This document shows positions 15,301 through 23,634 of a stretch of DNA of 64,000 bases, in pieces (position 1 is the first letter of the stretch; each line of letters opens with the position of its first letter). The notes beneath the pieces were generated by a model. The model was not told where the DNA came from, searched no databases, and was given only the letters and a program-made list of their open reading frames with translations. The position numbers and the translations under genes are program-made. This DNA is from Paractinoplanes abujensis. GTDB taxonomy: Bacteria > Actinomycetota > Actinomycetes > Mycobacteriales > Micromonosporaceae. The DNA lies in assembly GCF_014204895.1 (NCBI RefSeq), contig NZ_JACHMF010000001.1, positions 3,472,001-3,536,000 of the forward strand. Direction: 5' to 3'.

Positions 15301-15418
15301 GCGCCGCCGTGGCGTGCGGTGGTCGAAGGCCGCGCGGGACGGCCGACGCCATCATGACGGCCGGGGTGTGGCCGTCGGCGTCCCCGTGTGCCTTCACATC
15401 GGTGAGGGGGACGCGAGA

Positions 15419-17782
15419 GTGACTGTCACGCAGGACATGACGGCCGTGCCGGAGCAACGGCGGCACGGGATGCAGGTGCGCAAGCGCAACGGCGACCTGG
15501 AGACGGTCGACGTCAACAAGATCGTCAAGGCGGTCGAGCGGTGGGTGGCCGACCTCGGCGAGGTGGACCCGTTGCGGGTCGCGACCAAGACGATCAGCGG
15601 GCTTTACGACGGCGCGACGACCGCCGAGCTGGACAAGTTGTCGATCCAGACGGCGGCCGAGCTGATCGGTGAGGAACCGCAGTACTCGAAGCTGGCCGCG
15701 CGCCTGCTGGCGGCGTACGTGGACAAGGAAGTGCGCCTTCAGGGGGTGGCCACCTTCAGCCAGTCGATCCGCCACGCCCACCAGCAGGGTCTGATCGGCG
15801 ACGAGACGGCCGCGTTCGTGGCCCGCAACGCGCGCAAGCTCGACGACGCCGTCGATGTCGGCGGTGACCTGCGGTTCGAGTATTTCGGGCTGCGCACCGT
15901 GGCCGACCGTTACCTGCTGCGGCACCCGCAGGAGCGCACCGTGGTCGAGACGCCGCAGTATTTCCTGCTGCGCGTCGCCTGCGGCTTGAGCACCACCCCG
16001 GCCGAGGCGATCGGCTTCTACCGGCTCATGTCCAGTTTGGCTTATCTGCCCAGCTCGCCGACGTTGTTCAATTCCGGCACCCGGCACACCCAGATGTCGA
16101 GTTGCTTCCTGGTCGATTCGCCGCGGGATGAACTCGACTCGATTTACGAGCGTTATCACCAGGTCGCCAAGCTGTCGAAGTTCTCGGGCGGCATCGGCAT
16201 CTCGTGGAGCCGGATCCGCGGCCGGGGCGCACTGATCCGTGGCACCAACGGCAAGTCGAACGGCATCGTGCCGTTCCTCAAAACCCTCGACGCGGGTGTG
16301 GCCGCCGTCAATCAGGGTGGCCGGCGCAAGGGCGCGGCGTGCGTCTATCTGGAGCCGTGGCATCCGGACGTCGAGGAGTTCCTGGAGCTGCGCGACAACA
16401 CCGGCGAGGAGTCCCGGCGGACGCACAATCTGAACCTGGCCAATTGGATTCCGGACGAGTTCATGCGCCGGGTCGAGGCCGACGGCGACTGGTCGCTGAT
16501 CGATCCGTCCGACGCGCCGGAACTGCCCGACCTGTTCGGTGCGGCCTTCGACGACGCGTACCGGCGGGCCGAGAAGCACGCCGTCAAGACCGTCAAAGCG
16601 CGCGACCTGTACGGGCGGATGATGCGCACTCTCGCGCAAACGGGCAACGGCTGGATGACGTTCAAGGACCGCTCGAACGCGCTCTCCAACCAGACCGGCG
16701 CGCCCGGCAACACGATCCACCTGTCCAACCTGTGCACCGAGATCCTCGAAGTGAACAGCGACGACGAGACGGCGGTGTGCAACCTGGGCTCGATCAACCT
16801 GGGCGCGCACATCACCGGGGACGGCGTCGACTGGCCGAAGTTGCGCGAAACTGTTCGCACGGCCGTCGTCTTCCTGGACCGGGTCATCGACATCAACTTC
16901 TACCCGTCGGAGCAGGCCGCGAGGTCGAACCCGCGCTGGCGGCCGATCGGGCTGGGCCTGATGGGCCTGCAGGACGCCTTCTTCCAGTTGCGGCTGCCGT
17001 TCGACTCGGCCGCCGCGCGTGAACTGTCCACCCGCGTGCAGGAGGAGATTTTCCTGACCGCGCTGGAGTCCTCGGCGGGGCTCGCCGAGCGTTTCGGACC
17101 CCATCCCGCGTACGGGGAGACCCGCGCGGCGGCCGGCGATCTGCACCACGAGCTGTGGGGCGCCACGCCCGCGCAGACCGATCGGTGGGCCGCGCTCAAA
17201 ACGCGCATCAGTGCGACAGGGTTGCGCAACTCGCTGCTCGTGGCGATCGCCCCGACGGCCACCATCGCGTCCATCGCCGGCTGTTACGAGTGCATCGAGC
17301 CGCAGGTGTCCAATCTGTTCAAGCGTGAGACCATGTCGGGCGAGTTCCTGCAGATCAATTCCTATCTCGTACGGGAACTGAAGGCGCGCGGTTTGTGGAC
17401 GGCCTCGATCCGGGAGCGGATCAAGCGGGCCGAGGGTTCGGTGCAGGGCATTTCCGAACTGCCGGAGGACGTACGGGAATTGTTCCGTACGGCGTGGGAA
17501 CTCCCCCAGCGGGCGCTGATCGATCTGGCCGCGGCCCGGGCGCCCTACATCGACCAGTCGCAGTCGCTCAATCTGTTCCTGAGCGCCCCGACGATCGGCA
17601 AGCTCTCCTCGATGTATCTGTACGGCTGGAAAGCCGGCCTGAAGACGTCCTATTACCTGCGCTCGCGCCCCGCGACGCGCATTCAGCAGGCCACTGTCTC
17701 CGTCGCCCCGATCACGGCCGCGGACGACGAAGCGCTCGCCTGCTCCCTGGAGAACCCCGAGTCCTGTGAGGCCTGCCAATAA
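15419..17782 (+). CDS. nrdA: Ribonucleoside-diphosphate reductase class Ia, alpha subunit
   Basis: The 787-residue catalytic subunit reduces ribonucleotides to deoxyribonucleotides. An N-terminal ATP-cone (QVRKRNGDLETVDVNKIV) gives allosteric activity control. The active-site features are present: the first redox cysteine in QMSSCFLVDS, the N-L-C-T-E triad (N, thiyl Cys, Glu) in HLSNLCTEILEV, and the partner cysteine in AVCNLGSINLG. The C-terminal tail ends CEACQ, the mobile thiol pair re-reduced by thioredoxin. The GTG at 15419 preceded by GAGGGGG is chosen, because the upstream in-frame extension lies in the riboswitch expression platform. The stop overlaps nrdB by 1 bp. Confidence 0.96.
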   Translation: MTVTQDMTAVPEQRRHGMQVRKRNGDLETVDVNKIVKAVERWVADLGEVDPLRVATKTISGLYDGATTAELDKLSIQTAAELIGEEPQYSKLAARLLAAYVDKEVRLQGVATFSQSIRHAHQQGLIGDETAAFVARNARKLDDAVDVGGDLRFEYFGLRTVADRYLLRHPQERTVVETPQYFLLRVACGLSTTPAEAIGFYRLMSSLAYLPSSPTLFNSGTRHTQMSSCFLVDSPRDELDSIYERYHQVAKLSKFSGGIGISWSRIRGRGALIRGTNGKSNGIVPFLKTLDAGVAAVNQGGRRKGAACVYLEPWHPDVEEFLELRDNTGEESRRTHNLNLANWIPDEFMRRVEADGDWSLIDPSDAPELPDLFGAAFDDAYRRAEKHAVKTVKARDLYGRMMRTLAQTGNGWMTFKDRSNALSNQTGAPGNTIHLSNLCTEILEVNSDDETAVCNLGSINLGAHITGDGVDWPKLRETVRTAVVFLDRVIDINFYPSEQAARSNPRWRPIGLGLMGLQDAFFQLRLPFDSAAARELSTRVQEEIFLTALESSAGLAERFGPHPAYGETRAAAGDLHHELWGATPAQTDRWAALKTRISATGLRNSLLVAIAPTATIASIAGCYECIEPQVSNLFKRETMSGEFLQINSYLVRELKARGLWTASIRERIKRAEGSVQGISELPEDVRELFRTAWELPQRALIDLAAARAPYIDQSQSLNLFLSAPTIGKLSSMYLYGWKAGLKTSYYLRSRPATRIQQATVSVAPITAADDEALACSLENPESCEACQ

Positions 17783-18777
17783 TGCTGCTCGACCCCGGAA
17801 TGGACCTGACCCTGCGGCCGATGAGGTATCCGGCCTTCTTCGACCGGTTCAAGGACGCCATCAAGAACACCTGGACCGTCGAGGAGGTCGACCTGCACTC
17901 CGACCTGGCCGACCTGCAACGGCTGTCCCCGGCCGAGCAGCATCTGGTGTCGCGGCTGGTCGCGTTCTTCGCCACCGGTGACACGATCGTGGCCAACAAC
18001 CTCGTGCTCAACCTCTACCAGCACGTGAACTCGCCCGAGGGCCGGCTGTATCTGTCGCGGCAACTGTTCGAGGAGGCCGTGCACGTCCAGTTCTATCTGA
18101 ATTTGCTCGACACGTATGTGCCCGACGAGCGGGAACGGTTCGAGGCGTTCGCCGCGGTCGAGAACATCCCGTCGATCGCGCGCAAGGCCGAGTTCTGTTT
18201 CAAGTGGATCGACTCGATTTATGCGATGCGCGAGCTCAAGACGAAGGAGGACCGGCGGGCCTTCCTGCTCAACGTGATCTGCTTCGCCGCGTGCATCGAG
18301 GGCTTGTTCTTCTACGGCGCTTTTGCGTACGTGTACTTCCTGCGCTCGCGCGGTCTGCTGAACGGGCTCGCATCCGGCACCAACTGGGTGTTCCGCGACG
18401 AGAGCATGCACATGGCGTTCGCGTTCGACGTGGTCGACACCGTCCGCCAGGAGGAACCCGACCTGTTCGACGCGGAGATGGAGCAGCAGGTCAGGAACAT
18501 GCTGGCCGAGGCCGTGGAGTGCGAGGTCCAGTTCGCCGCGGACATCCTCGAACAGGGCGTCTCCGGCATGTCGCTCGCTGACATGCGCGAGTACCTGCAA
18601 CATGTGGCCGACCGCCGGCTGGAAGTGCTCGGTATCGACCCGGTCTACGGCAGCAAGAACCCGTTCGCCTTCATGGAGCTGCAGGACGTGCAGGAACTCT
18701 CGAACTTCTTCGAGCGCCGCGTCTCGGCCTACCAGGTCGGTGTGACCGGATCGGTCACCTTCGACGACGACTTCTGA
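17782..18777 (+). CDS. nrdB: Ribonucleoside-diphosphate reductase class Ia, beta (radical) subunit
   Basis: The 331-residue ferritin-like subunit holds the metal-radical cofactor. Metal ligands visible are D67 (FFATGDT), E98 and H101 (FEEAVH), with later Glu and His in CIEGLFF and RDESMHM. Y105, four residues after H101, is the expected radical tyrosine, so this is not the tyrosine-less class Ic type. The C-terminus is acidic and aromatic (TFDDDF), fitting the tail that docks in the alpha subunit. The ATG overlaps the nrdA stop (TAATG). No nrdS-like regulator follows, unlike the streptomycete nrdABS operon. Confidence 0.96.
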   Translation: MLLDPGMDLTLRPMRYPAFFDRFKDAIKNTWTVEEVDLHSDLADLQRLSPAEQHLVSRLVAFFATGDTIVANNLVLNLYQHVNSPEGRLYLSRQLFEEAVHVQFYLNLLDTYVPDERERFEAFAAVENIPSIARKAEFCFKWIDSIYAMRELKTKEDRRAFLLNVICFAACIEGLFFYGAFAYVYFLRSRGLLNGLASGTNWVFRDESMHMAFAFDVVDTVRQEEPDLFDAEMEQQVRNMLAEAVECEVQFAADILEQGVSGMSLADMREYLQHVADRRLEVLGIDPVYGSKNPFAFMELQDVQELSNFFERRVSAYQVGVTGSVTFDDDF

Positions 18778-18795
18778 CGGCCGGCCTCGTACGAC

Positions 18796-18825
18796 GGCGG
18801 ACGGTGCTGTGCTGGCCCGTCCGCC
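18796..18825 (+). terminator. Terminator after nrdB
   Basis: A perfect 9-bp stem GGCGGACGG / CCGTCCGCC with a 12-nt loop lies 18 bp past the nrdB stop. No U-run. The following 250 bp (to 19074) shows no gene I can support. Confidence 0.65.
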
Positions 18826-19074
18826 AGGCGGGGCGTCCCGGATCGGGTGGTTGGTGCGCTCCGCGCCGGCTACCAGCGCCGTCGCCGACGACACGCAAGC
18901 GTCCACCCACGACGAGGTGGGGGCGCTGGGCCGGGCCCGCGGGTCAGCCCCGACCGTGGTCTCAGGAGCCGCGGTTACGCTGAGGCCGAGGCCGCGCTGA
19001 GGCGGCTCGTCGCGGCGGCCGCCGAACTCCGCGGCATCTGATCCTCGCGGCCCGAACCGGAACGGAGAAGCAGC

Positions 19075-19299
19075 ATGACGCAGCCCGCGGCCTCCACGAC
19101 GAACGGCGGGACGGCCGGCGACGCGCGCCGGATTGCGCACGCCCTGGACGCCCTGGTCTGGGAGATCGCCTACCTGCGGGAGCTTGATCCGGCGGCTGCG
19201 CACCGGTTGCGCGCGGCCGCGCACCGGGTGGCCGCCGCGGCCGACGGGGTGCCCACCGTATCGGCCGCCTATGTCGACATCGTTCCGGAGCGGACATGA
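19075..19299 (+). CDS. Small hypothetical protein
   Basis: The 74-residue product is Ala/Arg-rich and probably all-helical (ARRIAHALDALVWEIAYLREL, then AAAHRLRAAAHRVAAAA), ending in a short strand-like tail (SAAYVDIVPERT). An ATG with GGAG about 10 nt upstream and normal high-GC codon usage support translation. I recognise no family. It stands alone between the nrd terminator and a pseudogene. Confidence 0.5.
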   Translation: MTQPAASTTNGGTAGDARRIAHALDALVWEIAYLRELDPAAAHRLRAAAHRVAAAADGVPTVSAAYVDIVPERT

Positions 19300-19318
19300 A
19301 CGCGGAGCGGGCCCGCGG

Positions 19319-19540
19319 TCAGGGGCGGAGCAGGGCCTTGACGGCACGGCGCTCGTCCATCGCCCGGTAGCCCCGCCTCGACCGCCGAGTGCGCGCCGAG
19401 ACCGTTCGTCAGGCCCTTGATCCGGGCGATGCCTTCGTCGCCGCGCTCGGTGACGATGTCGGTGGCCCCGAAGACGCGGGCCGCCTTCTGCCGGTCGGCG
19501 TGCCGGCTCATGGCGATGATGACTCCTCGTCGCATCGCTA
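19319..19540 (-). pseudogene. Zinc-type alcohol dehydrogenase remnant with internal deletion
   Basis: In one minus-strand frame the sequence reads GVIIAMSRHADRQKAARVFG, ATDIVTERGDEG and LTNGLGAHSAVEA, the Rossmann half of a zinc-binding dehydrogenase. After AVEA the frame changes, and the next frame gives RGYRAMDERRAVKALLRP followed by a stop at 19319, the usual C-terminus of the same family. About 100 residues in between are missing, as is the whole N-terminal catalytic domain. This is a decayed gene with no expected activity. Confidence 0.7.
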
Positions 19541-19601
19541 CCTCACCTAGCAAAGCGCGGCCCGCGGGAGTCCCTGACGAGACGCGCACCGGCCGTACGT
19601 G

Positions 19602-20663
19602 TCAGAAAAGGGTGTCCTGCACGCGATCGGCCGGCACCAGGGCGGTCAGGGTGACGCGAAGCCCGGCCAGCGGGGGCACCTCGCTCCGGGCGAGCAGGGC
19701 CCGCACCACCCCGGACCAGGCTCGCGGGTTCGCCGTCGGGGCCGGCCGGCTGCCTTTGAGCACGCGGGCCGGGCCCTCGCCCTCCGGTAGCGCCGTGAGC
19801 GTGAGGCCGGACGCGAGGAGCCCGGCCCGCTCGGCGCGGCGGCAGACCCGCTCGACGCACATCTCGGCCAGCTCCGCCGCCGTCCGGTCCGGTCGCGCGT
19901 AGCCCTTGGTCGCCCCCTCCGACGACAGCGTCGAACGGCGCTCGACGGGACGCACGACGGCGTCGTCGGAGCCCTCCCGGACAGCCCGGAGCCGCCGGGC
20001 CATCGCCGTGCCGCACAAGCGCCGCAACGTCTCGTACGGGATGTCGTCCAGCCCGGCCAGGGTGGTGATGCCCAGCGACTCGAGGCGTTCCACCGTACGG
20101 GCGCCGACACCCCAGACGTCGCGCAACGGCAACGCGGCCCGCAGCTCGGCCTCCCGGCCGGGCCCGATGACGTGCAGCCCGTCGGGTTTGGCGGCCCGCG
20201 AGGCCAGCTTGGCCATCAGTTTGGTGCGGCCGACACCGACGCTGACCGGGATCGCGAGCTCGGCCGCGGCGCGCCGCCGGACCTCGTGACCGGCCGCGAC
20301 CGCCTCCTCGGGGCTGCGGGCGCCGACGTCGAGGAAGGCCTCCTCCATCGAGCCGGGCTCGACCGCCCGGGCGCAGTCGCGGAACAGGTCGAGCAGAGCC
20401 TCCCCGGCCTCCTCGACCTCGTCCTGCGGCACGTCGACCAGGATCAGCCCGGGACACTGCAACAGCGCCTGCTGGGCGAGCACGCCCGCCCGGACACCGC
20501 GGGCCCGGGCCGGATAGTTCGCGCTCGCGACGACCACATGAGCGACGACAGCCACCGGAAGCGCGGCCAGATGCGGCCGGCTGCGCAGCACCACCGACGC
20601 GAAGAAGGCGTCGGCATCGGCGTGCAGCAGCGGCCCTCGACTCACCCGGCGAATAGTACACAT
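19602..20663 (-). CDS. dinB: Y-family DNA polymerase (DinB / Pol IV type)
   Basis: The 353-residue protein carries the Y-family palm motif LLHADADAFFASV near residues 12-24 and a second acidic motif SMEEAFLDV near 104-112. It also has the VGVGRTKLMAKLAS finger/thumb motif, a helix-hairpin-helix (VWGVGARTVERLESLGI) and a C-terminal little-finger domain. These enzymes copy damaged DNA with low fidelity. The usual S-I-D-E is S-M-E-E here, so one catalytic aspartate is glutamate. The length is typical and no beta-clamp motif is obvious at the C-terminus, which ends DRVQDTLF. A LexA-like box covers the ATG; a GTG six codons in could be the real start. Confidence 0.88.
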   Translation of the reverse strand: MCTIRRVSRGPLLHADADAFFASVVLRSRPHLAALPVAVVAHVVVASANYPARARGVRAGVLAQQALLQCPGLILVDVPQDEVEEAGEALLDLFRDCARAVEPGSMEEAFLDVGARSPEEAVAAGHEVRRRAAAELAIPVSVGVGRTKLMAKLASRAAKPDGLHVIGPGREAELRAALPLRDVWGVGARTVERLESLGITTLAGLDDIPYETLRRLCGTAMARRLRAVREGSDDAVVRPVERRSTLSSEGATKGYARPDRTAAELAEMCVERVCRRAERAGLLASGLTLTALPEGEGPARVLKGSRPAPTANPRAWSGVVRALLARSEVPPLAGLRVTLTALVPADRVQDTLF

Positions 20664-20669
20664 GTTCGA
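20654..20669 (-). promoter_or_regulatory. Candidate LexA (SOS) box at the dinB start
   Basis: On the minus strand the 16-mer TCGAAC-ATGT-GTACTA matches the actinobacterial SOS consensus TCGAAC-N4-GTTCGA at 10 of 12 positions. It overlaps the annotated ATG, so either the transcript is leaderless or the true start is the GTG at 20645. Confidence 0.5.
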
Positions 20670-20678
20670 CGACTCAGG

Positions 20679-20787
20679 CTTCCGCGGGTAGATCGGGGGT
20701 GAACTCCGACGGCATGGTGGGTGCTTCGGCGCGGTGGACCGATTCGACGACTTCGGTGGTCCACTTGATCACGTGGAACGGGTCGAG
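20679..20787 (-). pseudogene. Possible transposase scrap (ISL3-like)
   Basis: The minus strand just after the stop of the downstream hydrolase reads, in the same frame, LDPFHVIKW, TTEVVESVHRAEAP and ends in a stop at about 20679. The D-P-F-H-V-[IV] block resembles the catalytic-core segment of ISL3-family transposases. No start codon, no terminal inverted repeats and no other transposase part is seen, so if real it is a residue of an old insertion. Short and uncertain. Confidence 0.35.
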
Positions 20788-21567
20788 TCAGGAACGTGCG
20801 GCCCCGTTCGCAGGAGATTCCGTCGACGCCTGTGCTCCCAGGTGCCTGGCGAAGAATCGAATCGAGCTGTCGATTTCGAACGCCGGGATCCGGAAGTGGC
20901 CGCCGGGGTTGGCGTGCAGGGTCTTCTCGGCGGAACCGAGTGCGTCGAACAGCTTCATGACTGAGTCCCGCGGATTGCCTTCGTCGTCCCACTGCAGCAG
21001 GTACTCGACGGGGATCGTGATCCGCGCTGCGGTGTCCAGGAGCCAGTCGCATGCCATGAGGCCGAGGACCGCAGCAGTGATCCGGGGTTCGGCCGCGACG
21101 AGGCGGATGCCCGACTCCCCGGCCGCGGACAGGCCGTAGTACCCGACGGGCTGGCTGTCGCCAACGGAGTCCAGTTCCTGCAGCCCGTCGAGGGTGGTCC
21201 GCCAGTCGGGGATGAGTTCTGCCGCCACGGTTTCGTAGAGGGCGGGCAGCGCGGGTCCGAAGGGCTCGCCCGCAGCCTTTCGTTCGTCGATCAGCGCAAC
21301 GAGCCGCCGGATCTCCGGATGCTCCGGCCTGTCACCGGTACCCGGCGCGTCGATCGCGGCGACCGCAAAGCCGCAAGCGGTGACGTACGGGAAGGCTCGG
21401 GAGACGACCTCCCATCCCTTCTTGTGCTGACCGCCGCCGTGCCCGATCAGGACCAGCGGACGGGGACCGGAGGCCTCGGCGGGCGTCCAGAGCACTCCAG
21501 GGATGTTCCCGATGCGGAAGAGTTGTTCGCGGATGCCGTCGGCGACGGTTTCTGCGGTGATACGCAT
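20788..21567 (-). CDS. Alpha/beta hydrolase (dienelactone hydrolase-like)
   Basis: The 259-residue protein has an alpha/beta hydrolase core: LVLIGHGGGQHKKGW (oxyanion region), a nucleophile elbow YYGLSAAGES with a Gly-Leu-Ser-Ala-Ala-Gly serine, an acidic residue in LLQWDDEGN and a histidine in NPGGHFRIP. It probably hydrolyses an ester or lactone; the substrate is unknown. The ATG at 21567 is the only good start. Its stop abuts the transposase-like scrap in the same frame, so the original C-terminus may have been altered, although the length is normal for the family. Confidence 0.8.
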   Translation of the reverse strand: MRITAETVADGIREQLFRIGNIPGVLWTPAEASGPRPLVLIGHGGGQHKKGWEVVSRAFPYVTACGFAVAAIDAPGTGDRPEHPEIRRLVALIDERKAAGEPFGPALPALYETVAAELIPDWRTTLDGLQELDSVGDSQPVGYYGLSAAGESGIRLVAAEPRITAAVLGLMACDWLLDTAARITIPVEYLLQWDDEGNPRDSVMKLFDALGSAEKTLHANPGGHFRIPAFEIDSSIRFFARHLGAQASTESPANGAARS

Positions 21568-21603
21568 GGCGGAATGACGTCGATCCAGGCCTGTTCCGCT
21601 GAG

Positions 21604-23586
21604 TCAGCGCAGGACGACGCAGGCGGTCGTGGCCTGGGCGGACGGGTTGCTCTCCGACGTCAAAGTCACCGTGGTGCGGCCGATGTTCTTCGTCCACACC
21701 GGGATCGTCGACGTCTTCCCGGCGGCCAACCCGATCACCGTACGGGGCAGGGTGGCGCCGGGGGCGGTGACGCGGATGACGTCGGCCGCGCGGCCGGAGT
21801 TGCGGACACCGATGGTGCACTGAGCCCAGCCGGAGCGGTCGGGCCGGGCCAGGGCCGGGAACGCCTGGACGCCGCGGCGGGCCGGGCCGGCGCCGTCGAG
21901 TGAGCGGACGGCCACCTCGTACGAGAGCACGCCTTGGCCGTCGCGGCGCCGGTCGAGGACGTAGAACTGCAGCCGGTTCGCCGTGTCGACGTACTCGAAC
22001 TCGCTGCCCGAACCGGCGCCGGCGTGGAACAGGGCGTCGGAGAGCTGGCGGTAGTCACCGATCGTCATCTTCTGCGGGGTGCCGTCGGGGCGGACGAAGT
22101 CGACCTTGTCGATGTCCTGCGGGTTGGCGTCGATCGTCCAGATGAACGGGGCGTTGTCGGCGTTCTTGGTCTTGGCCAGCAGCACGCCGGAGTCGGGGGT
22201 GAACGAGTCGAAGCCCATCCGGTCGACGACTTCGAGGGTGTAGTTGTCGTAGCCACCGCCGTCGCAGAGCGGGTCGGTCGCCGTGTCGCAGGCGGGTGCG
22301 CGGTCGCCACCGTCGAGGGTCACGGTGATGCCGCCCGACTCGACCGATCGGGCCGTCACCCGGGTCAGGACCAGGCCGGACCCGGCCAGCGCGGCGCGGG
22401 AGAGACGGACCACCGCCTCGGGGTCGGCGATGCCGAGTTTGAGCTTGTTGCGCAGCATGTGCTGGGCGCCCATCGAGGAGCCGGCCGTGCCCGGGATCAG
22501 CCAGCGGCTGTGCGGGCCGCCGGGACCGTTGAACGTGCCCCGGCTGAGCATCTCCCACGGGCCGCTGTAGTCGCGCCGGGGCGGGGTCCCGTACGGGTTG
22601 TTGTAGTTGTCGCCCACGCCCAGGATGTGGCTGAACTCGTGCGCGTAGGTGGACATGCCCGAGCTCTCGGCCTGCAGTGAGCTGCCCTGGGTGGCGTTGG
22701 GCCAGACGTTGGCCGAGGCCTGCCACGAGGTCCAGTCGACGTAGCGGGTGGCGTTCCAGTTCGGCAGCGCGTCGTCGGGCGGCCCGAAGTCGTCGGTCAC
22801 CTCTTCACGGGTGGTGAACTTCATCGGCCCGAACTCCTGCCAGGTGGCCGATTCGTCCTGCCCGGCGGAGAGGAAGAACACGAAGTCGTACGTGGCCGCC
22901 TCCGCCTCGCCGACCGCGGCGATCCAGGCCGCGCGGGCGTCGGTGCGCAGGTTGCGGTGGCAGGTGTCGCCGGCCGGGCAGCCCTGACCGCGCTGCATCT
23001 GGGCCTCGATGCCGTACTCGTGGCTCTTGGCGGGCATCTGATAGACCCCGTACGCGCTGAGCTCGATGCCGAACCGCCCGCCGGAGTCCTCCATCCAGTA
23101 CTCGTGGATGGTGTGCCCGCGGTTGAGCCGGCCGGGCTGGTTGAGGAAGTCGCGGTAGAACGCCGGCACGTCGGCCCGCGCGAGTTTCTCGACGCCGGAC
23201 GGGTTGCCGTAGATGGTGGAGTTCGCGGGCTGGGTGACGACGAACGGCTGGTTCGGGTAGTCGACGAGCACCAGCGCGCCGTCGAAGGTGCGCTCCGACC
23301 CCCGTACGGCCGGGTCGGCCCAGTTCGTGCCGGGGATCGGCCGGTAGTCCGCCCACGTCATCGTGTCGGGCAGCTCGTACCGCTGCGGATCGACGGGTGG
23401 TGGCCCGTTCCGCCCGTTGAGCGCGACGGCCTCGTCGGCCTGCCACGGCTGCGTCTGCGGCCAGTGCCGCATGCGCCACGGCGTGTCCGGATCGGCGCCG
23501 GGGCCGGCCGTGGCCGCGGACGGCGCGGCGACCAGGGCCAGCACCACGACGGAGGTTGCCGAGACCAGGCGCCGCACACTCGTCAT
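21604..23586 (-). CDS. Secreted M6-family (immune inhibitor A-like) metalloprotease
   Basis: The 660-residue protein begins with a signal peptide (MTSVRRLVSATSVVVLALVA, cleavage near ATA-GPG). The zinc site is HEFSHILGVGD near residues 313-323, followed by the structural GPWEMLSRG turn typical of M6 peptidases. A beta-rich C-terminal domain of about 100 residues (APGATLPRTVIGLAAGKTSTIPVW) resembles a secreted accessory domain. It should act outside the cell on proteins. The ATG at 23586 is preferred to one 18 nt upstream, because AGGATG precedes it and the signal peptide then starts correctly. Confidence 0.88.
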   Translation of the reverse strand: MTSVRRLVSATSVVVLALVAAPSAATAGPGADPDTPWRMRHWPQTQPWQADEAVALNGRNGPPPVDPQRYELPDTMTWADYRPIPGTNWADPAVRGSERTFDGALVLVDYPNQPFVVTQPANSTIYGNPSGVEKLARADVPAFYRDFLNQPGRLNRGHTIHEYWMEDSGGRFGIELSAYGVYQMPAKSHEYGIEAQMQRGQGCPAGDTCHRNLRTDARAAWIAAVGEAEAATYDFVFFLSAGQDESATWQEFGPMKFTTREEVTDDFGPPDDALPNWNATRYVDWTSWQASANVWPNATQGSSLQAESSGMSTYAHEFSHILGVGDNYNNPYGTPPRRDYSGPWEMLSRGTFNGPGGPHSRWLIPGTAGSSMGAQHMLRNKLKLGIADPEAVVRLSRAALAGSGLVLTRVTARSVESGGITVTLDGGDRAPACDTATDPLCDGGGYDNYTLEVVDRMGFDSFTPDSGVLLAKTKNADNAPFIWTIDANPQDIDKVDFVRPDGTPQKMTIGDYRQLSDALFHAGAGSGSEFEYVDTANRLQFYVLDRRRDGQGVLSYEVAVRSLDGAGPARRGVQAFPALARPDRSGWAQCTIGVRNSGRAADVIRVTAPGATLPRTVIGLAAGKTSTIPVWTKNIGRTTVTLTSESNPSAQATTACVVLR

Positions 23587-23634
23587 GCCGTCATCCTGGC
23601 CCATTAATCGACTTACTTCAATGGAGGCCGTCGG

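Noticed and set aside
18809..19041. Small plus-strand frames between nrdB and the 74-residue gene
   Set aside because: They overlap the terminator or lack ribosome sites and resemble no protein.
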